Below, piece after piece: positions 18,072-27,274 of a stretch of DNA of 64,000 nt. The stretch's first letter is position 1, and every line of letters starts with the position of its first letter. The notes under the pieces were generated by a model that saw only the letters and a list, made by a program, of their open reading frames with translations, was not told the origin of the DNA and searched no databases. The stretch covers positions 186,001 through 250,000 of the forward strand of contig JAKFVL010000023.1 of NCBI GenBank assembly GCA_021732215.1. Reading direction: 5' to 3'. The translations under genes and the position numbers were made by a program. The stretch comes from Hyphomicrobiales bacterium (GTDB lineage: Bacteria; Pseudomonadota; Alphaproteobacteria; Rhizobiales; Xanthobacteraceae).

Positions 18072-19394
18072 ATGAGTAAATTCATTCAGGACCGCCGATC
18101 ACTTCTCAAGGGCGGCGCTGCCACGATCGCCGCGGCTGCGGCGACCTCGGCCGACCAGCTATTCAACTTCGCCCAGGCGTGGGCGCAGACCACGCAATGG
18201 AAGCCGGAAGCCGGCGCCAAAATCAGCCTGCTGCGCTGGAAGCGTTTCGTGGAAGCCGAGGATCAAGCCTTCATGGCGATGATCGCGGCCTTCACCAAGG
18301 CGACCGGCGTTGCGGTCGAAGTGACAAACGAATCCTACGAGGACGTGCAGCCGAAGGCGTCCGTGGTCGCGAATACGGGGCAAGGCCTCGATATGGTCTG
18401 GGGGCTTTATTCGCTGCCCCATCTGTTGCCAACCAAATGCCTCGACGTCACCGATGTCGCCACCTATCTCGGCGGCAAGTATGGCGGCTGGGCGCCCTCC
18501 GCCGACGCCTATGGCAAGGCGGGCAACAAGTGGATCGGCATTCCGGTCGCAGCGACCGGCGGCCTCGTCAATTATCGCATCAGCGCGATGGAGAAGGCGG
18601 GCTTCAAGGAATTCCCGAAGGATACCGCCGGCTTTCTCGAGCTGTGCAAGGCGCTCAACAAGAACGGCACCCCTGCAGGCATGGCGCTCGGTCACGCTTC
18701 GGGCGACGCCAACACCTGGCTGCACTGGGCGCTGTGGACCCACGGCGGCAATCTTGTCGACGAGAACGACAAGGTGGTCATCAATTCGCCTGAGACCGCC
18801 AAGGCGCTTGAATACGTCAAGGCGCTTTACGACACCTTCATTCCAGGCACCGCGTCTTGGAACGACTCGTCCAACAACAAGGCGTTCGTTGCCGGACAAC
18901 TCTACTGCACCGTTAACGGCATTTCGGTCTATGTCACCGCGTCGAGGGAAGCCAAGGCCATCGCCGAAGACATGAACCACGCCTACATGCCGATCGGTCC
19001 GGTCGGAAAGCCGACCGAACTGCATCTGCCGTTCACGATGCTGACCTTCAACTTCACCAAGTTCCCGCAGGCCTGCAAGGCGCTGACCGCGTTCATGCTG
19101 GAGGCGGATCAGTTCAATCCGTGGGTAACGGGTGCGCAGGGATACCTGTCGCATTTCCTCGGCGCCTACGACAACAATCCGATCTGGACGTCGGACCCCA
19201 AGCGCACGCCGTATCGTGACGTCGCCAAGCGCACCCTGACGCCTGCGGGCAAGGGCAAGCTCGGCGAAAACGCTGCTGCGGCGATCGCCGACTTCCTGGT
19301 CGTCGATATGTTCGCGAACTACTGTACTGGCCGCGAAGACGTCAAAGGCGCGATCGCGTTCGCAGAGCGGCAGGCCAAACGCCTGTATCGCTGA
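18072..19394 (+). CDS. ABC sugar transporter substrate-binding protein (Tat-type signal)
   Basis: A 440-residue periplasmic binding protein of the family 1 extracellular solute-binding type. Export is probably by the Tat route: RRSLLKGG at residues 9-16 is followed by an alanine-rich hydrophobic stretch and an AQA/WAQ cleavage region near residue 38. The mature protein starts with WKPEAGAKISLLRWKRF. The ligand is presumably the sugar or sugar acid processed by the surrounding enzymes. A perfect hairpin follows the stop, as often seen after highly expressed binding-protein genes. Confidence 0.9.
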   Translation: MSKFIQDRRSLLKGGAATIAAAAATSADQLFNFAQAWAQTTQWKPEAGAKISLLRWKRFVEAEDQAFMAMIAAFTKATGVAVEVTNESYEDVQPKASVVANTGQGLDMVWGLYSLPHLLPTKCLDVTDVATYLGGKYGGWAPSADAYGKAGNKWIGIPVAATGGLVNYRISAMEKAGFKEFPKDTAGFLELCKALNKNGTPAGMALGHASGDANTWLHWALWTHGGNLVDENDKVVINSPETAKALEYVKALYDTFIPGTASWNDSSNNKAFVAGQLYCTVNGISVYVTASREAKAIAEDMNHAYMPIGPVGKPTELHLPFTMLTFNFTKFPQACKALTAFMLEADQFNPWVTGAQGYLSHFLGAYDNNPIWTSDPKRTPYRDVAKRTLTPAGKGKLGENAAAAIADFLVVDMFANYCTGREDVKGAIAFAERQAKRLYR

Positions 19395-19410
19395 TAACCG
19401 CGAAGATGTG

Positions 19411-19436
19411 CCGGCGCGGGATACGTCCCGCGCCGG
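19411..19436 (+). terminator. perfect 11 bp hairpin after the binding-protein gene
   Basis: CCGGCGCGGGA-TACG-TCCCGCGCCGG lacks an adjacent long T tract (CGTTTT begins 11 bases later). It is better read as an mRNA-stabilising or partial-termination element between the binding protein and the first permease. Confidence 0.6.
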
Positions 19437-19463
19437 AGAGCTCGTTTTGCAGAAAGTCTGGCC

Positions 19464-20423
19464 ATGACCGCGATTCCTGCGCCGATACGAAGCCAGAAAA
19501 AATTCGAAAGCTCGCTGCCGTTCTGGCAACGGTTGACGACCAATCGCAACTGGATTGCGAGCTGGTTCATGCTGCCGGCGGCGGCGTTCCTGATCCTGTT
19601 CCTGGCCTATCCGCTCGGGCTCGGCGTCTGGATGAGCTTCACCAATGTCCGTATCGGTCGCGAGGGCGTTTTCATCGGCCTGGAGAACTACGAGTGGTTG
19701 CGTGACGACAGCATCTTCTGGTTGTCGGTATTCAACACGCTGCTCTACACGCTGGTCGCCAGCGCCATCAAATTCGCGCTCGGGCTTTATCTCGCGCTAC
19801 TGCTGAACCGGCACATGCCGTTCAAGGCAATGATCCGCGCCGCGGTGCTGATCCCGTTCATCGTTCCGACCGTGCTTTCGGCGATCGCGTTCTGGTGGAT
19901 CTATGATTCCCAGTTCTCGATCATCTCATGGTCGCTGCGGCAGATGGGGCTGATTACCCAGAACATCAACTTTCTCGGCGATTCCAATTGGGCGCGCGCC
20001 AGCGTCATCATCGCCAATATCTGGCGCGGCGTGCCGTTCGTCGCGATTACCCTGCTGGCGGGGCTGCAGACCGTGTCGCCGTCGCTCTATGAGGCGGCGA
20101 CGCTCGACGGCGCCACCAACTGGCAACGTTTTCGTTTCATCACCTATCCGCTGCTGACGCCGATTATCGCCGTGGTGATGACGTTCTCGGTGCTGTTCAC
20201 CTTTACCGATTTCCAGTTGATCTGGGCCTTGACGCGCGGCGGGCCGGTCAACGCCACCCATCTGATGGCAACGCTGAGCTACCAGCGCGGCATCCTATCG
20301 GGGCGGCTGGGCGAGGGTGCGGCGATCGCAACCGCGATGATCCCGTTCCTGGTCGCAGCGATCATGATCTCGTGGTTCGGCATGCAGCGCCGCAAATGGC
20401 AGCAAGGCGAGAATAATGACTGA
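19464..20423 (+). CDS. ABC sugar transporter permease (MalF/UgpA type)
   Basis: A 319-residue inner-membrane permease with six predicted membrane helices, the first at about residues 34-55 (WFMLPAAAFLILFLAYPLG). The cytoplasmic EAA loop that docks on the ATPase reads EAATLDGATNWQRFRFITYPLL (given in part). The start at 19464 gives a normal family length; its ribosome-binding site is weak, suggesting translation coupling is not strict. Confidence 0.92.
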   Translation: MTAIPAPIRSQKKFESSLPFWQRLTTNRNWIASWFMLPAAAFLILFLAYPLGLGVWMSFTNVRIGREGVFIGLENYEWLRDDSIFWLSVFNTLLYTLVASAIKFALGLYLALLLNRHMPFKAMIRAAVLIPFIVPTVLSAIAFWWIYDSQFSIISWSLRQMGLITQNINFLGDSNWARASVIIANIWRGVPFVAITLLAGLQTVSPSLYEAATLDGATNWQRFRFITYPLLTPIIAVVMTFSVLFTFTDFQLIWALTRGGPVNATHLMATLSYQRGILSGRLGEGAAIATAMIPFLVAAIMISWFGMQRRKWQQGENND

Positions 20424-20492
20424 AAAAAACATCGCCGCTGCTGGTTTTTGCGCGAACGCGGCAGGCCCCGCGCGCGCCGCAGGGAGAGACCA

Positions 20493-21404
20493 ATGACTGA
20501 CCACGCGGTGCATCCGCCTGCCGTTGCGACGGTCGCAAAGTCCGACGAATCCGATGGCATGAGCTATCTGGAGACGCTGCCGAGCAGGATCGTCACGCTC
20601 TACATCCCTCTGTTCATCATCGTCGTGATTTTGCTGTTCCCGTTTTACTGGATGGCCCTGACATCCATCAAACCGGACGAGCAGCTGATCGATATGGATA
20701 GCTTCAACCCCTTCTGGGTCGTGAAGCCCACCTTCAAGCACATTAGCAAGCTGCTGTTCGAGACATCATATCCGCGCTGGCTGTGGAACACGATGTATGT
20801 CGCTGCCGCGGCGACGTTTCTCTCGATCACCGCCAGCGTGCTCGCGGCCTATGCGATCGTGCGGTTGCGCTTCAAGGGCGCGCAGGCGGTCGGCGCGCTG
20901 ATCTTCATGGCCTATCTCGTGCCGCCCTCCATCCTGTTCATTCCGCTCGCGTCGGTGATCCACGCCTACGGCCTGTTCGACTCGCCGATGTCGCTGATTC
21001 TGGTCTACCCGACGTTGCTGATTCCATTCTCGACCTGGCTGCTGATGGGATACTTCAAGACGATCCCGTTCGAGCTGGAGGAGTGCGCGCTGATCGACGG
21101 CGCCAGCCGCTGGCAGATTCTCACCAAAATTATCCTGCCACTGGCGGTCCCCGGATTGATCTCGGCGTTCATCTTCTCGTTCACGCTGTGCTGGAACGAG
21201 TTCATCTACGCGCTGACGTTCTTGTCCTCGACGCAGAACAAGACGGTGCCGGTCGCGATCGTCAACGAGTTCGTCGACGGCGATATCTACAAGTGGGGAT
21301 CGCTGATGGCGGGGGCGCTGGTCGGCTCGCTGCCGCTGGTAATCCTCTATGCCTTCTTCGTCGAACATTATGTGTCGGCGATGACGGGTGCGGTGAAGGA
21401 ATAG
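20493..21404 (+). CDS. ABC sugar transporter permease (MalG/UgpE type)
   Basis: A 303-residue inner-membrane permease, partner of the preceding one. A membrane helix starts near residue 30 (IVTLYIPLFIIVVILLF), and the EAA loop reads EECALIDGASRWQ. ATG 20493 follows AGGGAG; the 45-base upstream extension lacks a site. It is the last transporter gene; a palindromic repeat separates it from the DenD-like gene. Confidence 0.92.
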   Translation: MTDHAVHPPAVATVAKSDESDGMSYLETLPSRIVTLYIPLFIIVVILLFPFYWMALTSIKPDEQLIDMDSFNPFWVVKPTFKHISKLLFETSYPRWLWNTMYVAAAATFLSITASVLAAYAIVRLRFKGAQAVGALIFMAYLVPPSILFIPLASVIHAYGLFDSPMSLILVYPTLLIPFSTWLLMGYFKTIPFELEECALIDGASRWQILTKIILPLAVPGLISAFIFSFTLCWNEFIYALTFLSSTQNKTVPVAIVNEFVDGDIYKWGSLMAGALVGSLPLVILYAFFVEHYVSAMTGAVKE

Positions 21405-21422
21405 AGCAGGGAGTTTTGATCG

Positions 21423-21517
21423 TCGTCATGGCCGGGCTTGACCCGGCCATCCACGTCTTTCTCGATAGAGATATGGTGTCAAGACGCGGATACCCGGCAC
21501 AAGGCCGGGCATGACGG
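21423..21517. repeat. palindromic repeat, TCGTCATGGCCGG family
   Basis: Arms TCGTCATGGCCGGGCTTGA and AAGGCCGGGCATGACGGTCG flank an inner part containing CCACGTC/GACGCGG. It lies between the last permease and the DenD-like gene. Confidence 0.85.
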
Positions 21518-21551
21518 TCGAAAATCGAACGTTAGCCAAAGGAAAAAAGCC

Positions 21552-22535
21552 TTGCACATTCTGGTTCTTGGCGCGGCAGGCATGGTTGGCCGCAAACTGG
21601 TCGAGCGTCTGGTCCGCGATGGCCGCCTCGGCACGTCGGAGATCACGGCGCTGACCTTGCAGGACGTGGTCGCGCCTCACGCGCCGAAGACCTCGATCCC
21701 GGTCGACACAGTCACCGGCGACGTCGCAGATCCGGCGATGATCGCGAAACTGATTGCCGGGAAGCCCGACGTGATCTTCCATCTCGCCGCCATCGTCTCG
21801 GGCGAGGCGGAGGCCGATTTCGACAAGGGCTACCGCATCAATCTCGACGGCACGCGCTATCTGATCGATGCGATCCGCGCCGCAGGCCACGGCTACAGGC
21901 CGCGCCTTGTGTTCACGTCGTCGATTGCGGTATTCGGCGCGCCGTTCCCGGAACGGATCGGTGACGAGTTCTTCAATACGCCGCTAACCAGTTACGGCAC
22001 CCAGAAGGCGATCGGCGAACTCCTGATCTCCGACTACACCCGCAAGGGATTGCTCGACGGCATCAGCATCCGCCTGCCGACCATTTGCGTGCGGCCCGGG
22101 ACGCCGAACAAGGCCGCATCCGGTTTCTTCTCCAACATCATCCGCGAGCCGCTGGCCGGCACGGAGGCCGTGCTGCCCGTGTCCGAGGACGTGATGCACT
22201 GGCATGCGTCGCCGCGCTCAGCCGTCGGCTTCCTGATCCATGCGGGGACGATGGACCTCGCCACAGTCGGTCCGCGCCGCGCCCTGAGCATGCCGGGGCT
22301 GGCCGCGACCGTGGGCGAACAGATCGCGGCGCTGACGCGCGTGGCAGGCAAGAGCGTTACCGCGCGCATCAAGCGCGAGCCCGATCCGGTCATCATGGGT
22401 ATCGTTTCGGGCTGGCCGCGCGATTTCGTTACCGATCGCGCCAGGAAGCTCGGCTTCACCACAGCGGAAAAGACCTTCGACGACATTATCAAGATCCATA
22501 TCGACGACGAACTGGGCGGCAAGTTCGTTTCGTAA
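21552..22535 (+). CDS. denD: NAD-dependent epimerase/dehydratase, D-erythronate dehydrogenase-like
   Basis: A 327-residue extended SDR. It has the N-terminal GAAGMVGRKL nucleotide loop, the SSIAVFGAP strand and catalytic YGTQKAIGE. The segments RLPTICVRPGTPNKAASGFFSNIIREP recall DenD, which oxidises D-erythronate at C2, but the substrate could be another sugar acid. TTG 21552 is chosen because AAAGG lies nine bases upstream and the protein then starts at the Rossmann strand; the frame to 21438 lies in the repeat. It probably supplies a keto acid to the pathway fed by the ABC importer. Confidence 0.75.
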   Translation: MHILVLGAAGMVGRKLVERLVRDGRLGTSEITALTLQDVVAPHAPKTSIPVDTVTGDVADPAMIAKLIAGKPDVIFHLAAIVSGEAEADFDKGYRINLDGTRYLIDAIRAAGHGYRPRLVFTSSIAVFGAPFPERIGDEFFNTPLTSYGTQKAIGELLISDYTRKGLLDGISIRLPTICVRPGTPNKAASGFFSNIIREPLAGTEAVLPVSEDVMHWHASPRSAVGFLIHAGTMDLATVGPRRALSMPGLAATVGEQIAALTRVAGKSVTARIKREPDPVIMGIVSGWPRDFVTDRARKLGFTTAEKTFDDIIKIHIDDELGGKFVS

Positions 22536-22540
22536 ATTCC

Positions 22541-22663
22541 TTCGTCATGCCCGGACTTGATCCGGGCATCCATCTAAGAGAGTAATAAACAAAGAAGATG
22601 GATTGCCGGCATAGGCGTTCTTCAGAACGCCGTTCTATGAACGGCTATGCCCGGCAATGACGA
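22541..22663. repeat. palindromic repeat with internal GAACGCCGTTC insert
   Basis: Outer arms TTCGTCATGCCCGGACTTGA and GCCCGGCAATGACGA enclose an extra inverted repeat (TTCTTCAGAAC, GCCGTTCTATGAACGGC). The same insert occurs at 24262-24386. Its right border supplies part of the ribosome-binding site of the kinase gene. Confidence 0.85.
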
Positions 22664-22673
22664 GGTATCTTCG

Positions 22674-23594
22674 ATGACCACCATCGCCTGCATCGGCGAG
22701 TGCATGATCGAACTGAGCCAGGATGCGGAGGGCCGCACCGTGCGCGGCTTCGGCGGCGATACGCTCAACACTGCGATCTATCTGGCGAGATTGGGCGCTC
22801 ATGTGGACTACGTCACCGCGCTCGGCGACGATCCGTTCAGCGACGAGATGCTGGAAGCGTGGCAGGCCGAGGGCATCGGTGTGCCGCGTGTGCTGCGGAT
22901 CGCCGGCAAGCTGCCGGGTCTCTATGCCATCAAGACCGATGAGGCTGGCGAGCGGCGGTTCTATTACTGGCGCGAGAACTCGGCGGCGCGGATGCTGCTG
23001 GATCTGCCGCAAACGGAAGCGCTGCTGCAGGCGTTCACTGACTACGATCTGATCTATCTCTCCGGTATTACGCTGTCGCTCTACAGCGAAGCCAATCGCG
23101 ACCGCCTGATCCATGCGCTTGGACGGGCGCGCCGGCGCGGCAGCCGTATCGCCTTCGACACCAACTATCGCCCGCGCGGCTGGCCGTCGGCGGACATCGC
23201 GCGGAAGGCTTTTGAATCCGCCTTCGCGGTCAGCGACGTCGTGCTGGCATCGACCGACGATCTGTCGCCGCTCTATGCGAATGTCGCCGCTGACAGGCTC
23301 TCTGCCTGCGTCGATGCCGGGGAGCTGGTTCTGAAGCTGTCCGATCCGGCTTGCGTCGTTCGCTGCAAGGATGGCGAGCGTACTATTGCATCAACTCAAT
23401 CGCCGCGGGTTGTCGATACCACCGCCGCGGGCGATAGTTTCGCAGCCGCCTATCTTGCTATGAGATTGCGGGGCGCTGATCCTTTCGCGGCTGCCGCCTG
23501 CGGGCATCGGCTCGCGGGCGCAGTCGTCGGTCATCCCGGAGCGATCATTCCGGAGACAGCGATGCCGCACGATGTTCTAGAGGGACCGCCATGA
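22674..23594 (+). CDS. kdgK: 2-keto-3-deoxygluconate kinase (PfkB/ribokinase family)
   Basis: A 306-residue cytosolic sugar kinase that phosphorylates 2-keto-3-deoxygluconate (or a relative) to KDPG. The N-terminal GECMIELS and GGDTLNTAIYLARLG segments and the C-terminal DTTAAGDSFAAAYLA motif with catalytic Asp identify the family and fit KdgK. ATG 22674 is used because GAGG lies eight bases upstream. The stop overlaps the eda start by four bases (ATGA), so the two are translationally coupled and form a semi-phosphorylative Entner-Doudoroff module. Confidence 0.88.
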   Translation: MTTIACIGECMIELSQDAEGRTVRGFGGDTLNTAIYLARLGAHVDYVTALGDDPFSDEMLEAWQAEGIGVPRVLRIAGKLPGLYAIKTDEAGERRFYYWRENSAARMLLDLPQTEALLQAFTDYDLIYLSGITLSLYSEANRDRLIHALGRARRRGSRIAFDTNYRPRGWPSADIARKAFESAFAVSDVVLASTDDLSPLYANVAADRLSACVDAGELVLKLSDPACVVRCKDGERTIASTQSPRVVDTTAAGDSFAAAYLAMRLRGADPFAAAACGHRLAGAVVGHPGAIIPETAMPHDVLEGPP

Positions 23595-24241
23595 AACTTC
23601 CCGCCGACGGACGCCAGGCCCTGCTCGAGATGCTGAGCGCGGCCCGCGTCATTCCGGTGCTGACGATTGCGCGCGTCGAGCATGCGGTGCCGTTGGCGCG
23701 GGCGCTGGTTGCGGGCGGCGTGCGAACGCTGGAGGTCACATTGCGCACGCCAGTCGCGGCTGATGCTGCGAAACGGATCATCGCGGAAGTGCCGGACGCC
23801 ATTGTCGGTATCGGAACCGTGCTTGATCGCGACGATCTTGGAGCGGCGATATCTCTCGGCGCGAAATTCGCGGTCAGCCCCGGCGCGACGCCCGATCTGC
23901 TTGAGGTCGCTGTCGGAGCCGGGTTTCCGTTCTTGCCGGGAGTGGCGACGGCGTCCGAACTGATGGTGGTGCAGTCGACGGGGCTCACGACGATGAAGTT
24001 TTTCCCGGCCGAGCCGGCGGGCGGCATTCCAATGCTGCGCGCGCTCGCTGGCCCGTTTCCGGATGTGCGGTTTTGTCCGACCGGCGGCATCGGCGAGGCG
24101 AATGCCGCGCAGTGGCTGGCTGAGCCGAACGTGGTCGCGGTTGGCGGTTCGTGGCTCACACCGGCAAGCGAGATCGAGGCGGGCAACTGGGGCGCGATCA
24201 CCGCGCGTGCGCAGAGAGCGATGAGGATGTTGGCGGGTTAA
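23591..24241 (+). CDS. eda: KDPG/KHG aldolase
   Basis: A 216-residue class I aldolase that splits 2-keto-3-deoxy-6-phosphogluconate into pyruvate and glyceraldehyde-3-phosphate. The Schiff-base Lys is residue 136 (TTMKFFPAE), the general-acid/base Glu is 48 (LEVTLRT), and the phosphate loop is PTGGIG. Length is normal for the family. It overlaps kdgK by four bases and ends the sugar-acid cluster. Confidence 0.93.
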   Translation: MKLPADGRQALLEMLSAARVIPVLTIARVEHAVPLARALVAGGVRTLEVTLRTPVAADAAKRIIAEVPDAIVGIGTVLDRDDLGAAISLGAKFAVSPGATPDLLEVAVGAGFPFLPGVATASELMVVQSTGLTTMKFFPAEPAGGIPMLRALAGPFPDVRFCPTGGIGEANAAQWLAEPNVVAVGGSWLTPASEIEAGNWGAITARAQRAMRMLAG

Positions 24242-24261
24242 GCCGACCCAATGCCTTCCGC

Positions 24262-24386
24262 CTCGTCATTGCCGGGCTTGACCCGGCAATCCATCTTCAT
24301 TTGAAAGTGCTTTTTTGATGGATCACCGGGTCATAGGCGAGCGAAGCGACGCCGTTCTTCGAACGGCTATGCCCGGCGATGACGAC
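24262..24386. repeat. palindromic repeat with internal GCCGTTCTTCGAACGGC insert
   Basis: Arms CTCGTCATTGCCGGGCTTGA and TGCCCGGCGATGACGA, same composite type as 22541-22663. It lies in the convergent spacer between eda and the GGT-family gene. Confidence 0.85.
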
Positions 24387-24433
24387 TGAATGTGTTGAAG
24401 CGCTGCGCAGCGGCGGGGCAAGTCATCCCAGCA

Positions 24434-26023
24434 TTAAAATCCCATCGCCGCGCCGTCGCTGCGTGGGTCTGTCGCGCCTTCGAACTTGCCGTCGGGATAA
24501 AGCACGATCGCGCCGGCGTGCCCCATGGTCGAGGTGAAGTCGGGAAGCATCTCGACGTCGTGACCCGCCTCGCGCATCTGCGCGACCAGCTTGGGGTCGA
24601 AGCGGCTTTCCAGCTTCAGCGTCACGCTTTCCGCGCCCCATGTCCGTCCAAGCAGCCAGCGCGGCGCGGTGACGGCCGCCTGCAAACCCTGACCGTACAT
24701 CGCATAGCGACTGAAGATCGCCGATTGCGATTGCGGCTGACCTTCGCCGCCCATCGTGCCGTAGACCATGCGCCGTCCGTCGTCGAACAGTGCCATCGCC
24801 GGATTGAGCGTATGGAATGGCTTGCGTCCAGCGCCGATCACGCGCGGACCGTTGCCCTCGAGCAGGAAGCTCGAGCCGCGGTTCTGCCAGACGAGGCCCG
24901 CGTTCTCCAGCACGCAGCCGGAGCCGAACTCAAAATAGATGCTCTGGATGAAGCTGGCTGACAGGCCATTGGCGTCGATGGCGCCGAGCCACACCGTATC
25001 GCCAGGGTTGGCGGGAAAGGGCCACGGCAGCGCACGCTTGCGGTCGATCTTCGCGGCCAGTTCGTCCAGCTTGCGCGGTTGCAGATAATCGTTCGGGTCT
25101 TCGGTCATCGATCCCGGGTCGCCGACGATCCGGTCGCGGACCAGAAACGCCTGTTTGGCGGATTCGACGAGACCATGAACGTAATCGAAGCCTTCGGCGT
25201 CCTTGACGCCAAGCCGTTCGAACAGTGCGAGGATCATCAGCGACGACAGACCCTGCGTCGGCGGCGGAAAATTATACAGCTTCGCGCCTTTGACCTGAAC
25301 CGACAGCGGTTCGCGGCGTTGCGCCATGTGCAAGGCCAGGTCTTCGGCGGAGACCGGCGAACCGCAGCGCGCCAGATCGGCGGCAATTTCCTTGGCAAGT
25401 TCACCGGTGTAGAAAGACGATGCACCGTACTTGCCGAGGCGCTTCAGCGTATTCGCCAGCGCCGGCAGCTTCATCATCTCGCCTTCCTTCGGCAGCTTGC
25501 CGCCCGGCAGGAAGGTTTTCGTGAAATTCGGCGCGTCCTTCAACTCGGGAAGTTTGGTCTCGGTCAGTTCCTGCTGGCTCGCGGTGACGGCAAAGCCGTT
25601 CTCGCCGGACCATGCGGCATCCTCGACCAGCCGCGACAACGGCAGTTTGCCGCCGAGTTCCGCGCTGATCTTGAGCACTTCATCCCAGCCCGAGAGCGTG
25701 CCGGCGACTGTGTTGGCGGCGAGCGGACCACGCTCGGGAATTTTCTTCAGACCTTTACCACGGTAGAACTCTGCGCTCGCCGCTTTCGCAGCGCCGCCGC
25801 AGGCATCGACCGCGACCACCGGCTTGCCCCTGGCGGAAATCAGCCAGAAGCCGTCGCCGCCGATCGAAGTCATGTGTGGGTAGACCACGGCAAGCGACGC
25901 GGCCATGGCCACCGTCGCCTCGATGGCGTTGCCGCCTTCGCGCAGGACGCGCAATCCAGCCTCGCTCGCTAGGTTGTGCGGCGATGTCACCATGCCGCGG
26001 CGGGCGCGAGGCGTGTTCAGCAT
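24434..26023 (-). CDS. gamma-glutamyltransferase-family N-terminal-nucleophile hydrolase
   Basis: A 529-residue Ntn hydrolase precursor expected to self-cleave into two chains. The predicted nucleophile is Thr343 in GDTVWLGAID, where classical GGTs have TTHFS; the downstream FIQSIYFEFGSG and WQNRG segments belong to a GGT subfamily that includes acylases and oxamate amidohydrolase. So glutathione hydrolysis is not assured. No signal peptide is evident, which also points away from periplasmic GGT. Start ATG 26023 follows immediately on the intergenic region. Confidence 0.85.
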   Translation of the reverse strand: MLNTPRARRGMVTSPHNLASEAGLRVLREGGNAIEATVAMAASLAVVYPHMTSIGGDGFWLISARGKPVVAVDACGGAAKAASAEFYRGKGLKKIPERGPLAANTVAGTLSGWDEVLKISAELGGKLPLSRLVEDAAWSGENGFAVTASQQELTETKLPELKDAPNFTKTFLPGGKLPKEGEMMKLPALANTLKRLGKYGASSFYTGELAKEIAADLARCGSPVSAEDLALHMAQRREPLSVQVKGAKLYNFPPPTQGLSSLMILALFERLGVKDAEGFDYVHGLVESAKQAFLVRDRIVGDPGSMTEDPNDYLQPRKLDELAAKIDRKRALPWPFPANPGDTVWLGAIDANGLSASFIQSIYFEFGSGCVLENAGLVWQNRGSSFLLEGNGPRVIGAGRKPFHTLNPAMALFDDGRRMVYGTMGGEGQPQSQSAIFSRYAMYGQGLQAAVTAPRWLLGRTWGAESVTLKLESRFDPKLVAQMREAGHDVEMLPDFTSTMGHAGAIVLYPDGKFEGATDPRSDGAAMGF

Positions 26024-26114
26024 TGAAACGGTCCGGTTGAGGTTTGGCGTTATGGGCGAAGTGAAGGCGAGCGGGCTCGCATTGCTTCATCTACATGCCT
26101 GAGCCGGCATTGTC

Positions 26115-26290
26115 ATGCCCGCCTGTATATCAAATCCGCTGAGCGTCGTTGCGAGCCAAGGCTTCCTGGGCCTGTCATCGGGGCGCGCAAAGCGCGGACC
26201 ACGTTGGGCAAGCCCGATAAACTTTGCGAAGCAATCCACTCAGGCAAAGACCGGATTGCTTCGTCGCTATCGCTTGTCGCTATAACGAAG
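26115..26290. repeat. degenerate palindromic repeat, GCGAAGCAATCC type
   Basis: Scattered pieces such as GCGAAGCAATCCA and GGATTGCTTCGTCGC form an eroded inverted repeat in the 276 bp spacer between the GGT-family gene and the dehalogenase. No gene is visible in this spacer. Confidence 0.5.
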
Positions 26291-26299
26291 TGGCCGAGA

Positions 26300-27214
26300 T
26301 CAGGCCCGGGCATGCTCCCGCGGTTGGTTTGCCCGTACTTTTCGCACGAAGTCGGCAACCGCCGTGCCGATCTCGTCTGGCGAGTCTTCCTGGATGAAGT
26401 GGGTGCCCTTGACCGTCACTTCGGTCTGGTTCAGCCATTTCCGGCAAAGTTCGCGCTGACGGCCGACGAGGATGGAGCCAGGGTCCGCATTGACGAACAG
26501 TTTGGGAATGCTGCTCTTGGCGAGCCAGGCGCTGTAGTCCCCGACCACACGAACGACCTCGGCGGGCTCGCCCTCGATCGGAATTTGCCGGGGCCATGTC
26601 AGGGTCGGTCGGCGGTCCTCGCCGGCATTGAGAAATGGCCGGCGATAGACCGCCATTTCCTCGTCGCTCATCTTGCGCATCACCGATCCGGGCAGCACGC
26701 GCTCGACGAAAATGTTCTTCTGCAGAATCATCTCGTCGCCGGCTTCCGACCGGAAGCCCTGAAATGCGCGCCTGGCGTTGTCCGGCCAATCGTCCCACGT
26801 CACCGGCGTGACGATTCCCTCCATATAGGCGATGCCCTGCACGCGCTCGCGATGCGCGTTGGCCCAGTCGAATGCCAGCGCCGAGCCCCAGTCGTGAATC
26901 ACGAAGACGATTTTGTTGCCGAGACCGATCTGGTCCCACAGCGCGAACAGGTAGTCGCGTTGTTCGGCGTAGGTGTAGCGGCCGGGTCCCGATTGATCGA
27001 GCTTGTCGGAGTCGCCCATGCCGATCAGGTCGCAGGCGATCAGCCGCCCAAGACCTTTGCAATGAGGCATGACGTTGCGCCACAGATAGGACGACGTCGG
27101 GTTACCATGCTGGAATACGATCGCATCGCCCTGGCCCTCATCGATATAGGCCATGCGCTTGCCATTGACGGTCGCAAATTTCTTTACGGCAAAAGGAGCG
27201 GCTGATATCGGCAA
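26300..27214 (-). CDS. dhaA: haloalkane dehalogenase (LinB/DhaA-like, HLD-II)
   Basis: A 304-residue alpha/beta hydrolase that replaces halogen by hydroxyl on alkyl halides. All catalytic residues fall at the numbers I know from LinB: nucleophile Asp108 (HDWG), Glu132 (YMEGI), His272 (THFIQED), and halide-stabilising Asn38 (HGNPTSS) and Trp109. The cap region (WPRQIPIEG) is also LinB-like. It starts 60 bp downstream of the L-2-haloacid dehalogenase stop, so the two may be one operon acting on haloalkanes and haloacids. Chromosomal homologues exist in Bradyrhizobium. Confidence 0.93.
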   Translation of the reverse strand: MPISAAPFAVKKFATVNGKRMAYIDEGQGDAIVFQHGNPTSSYLWRNVMPHCKGLGRLIACDLIGMGDSDKLDQSGPGRYTYAEQRDYLFALWDQIGLGNKIVFVIHDWGSALAFDWANAHRERVQGIAYMEGIVTPVTWDDWPDNARRAFQGFRSEAGDEMILQKNIFVERVLPGSVMRKMSDEEMAVYRRPFLNAGEDRRPTLTWPRQIPIEGEPAEVVRVVGDYSAWLAKSSIPKLFVNADPGSILVGRQRELCRKWLNQTEVTVKGTHFIQEDSPDEIGTAVADFVRKVRANQPREHARA

Positions 27215-27274
27215 CGTCGTTTCTCCCTGTTGGAAAGGCAGGACGGAAATGACTGGACGCTACTGACTCTCAAT

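Noticed and set aside
21438-21551. Upstream start for the DenD-like gene
   Set aside because: The extension is translated palindromic repeat. The TTG at 21552 has AAAGG and starts the Rossmann fold correctly.
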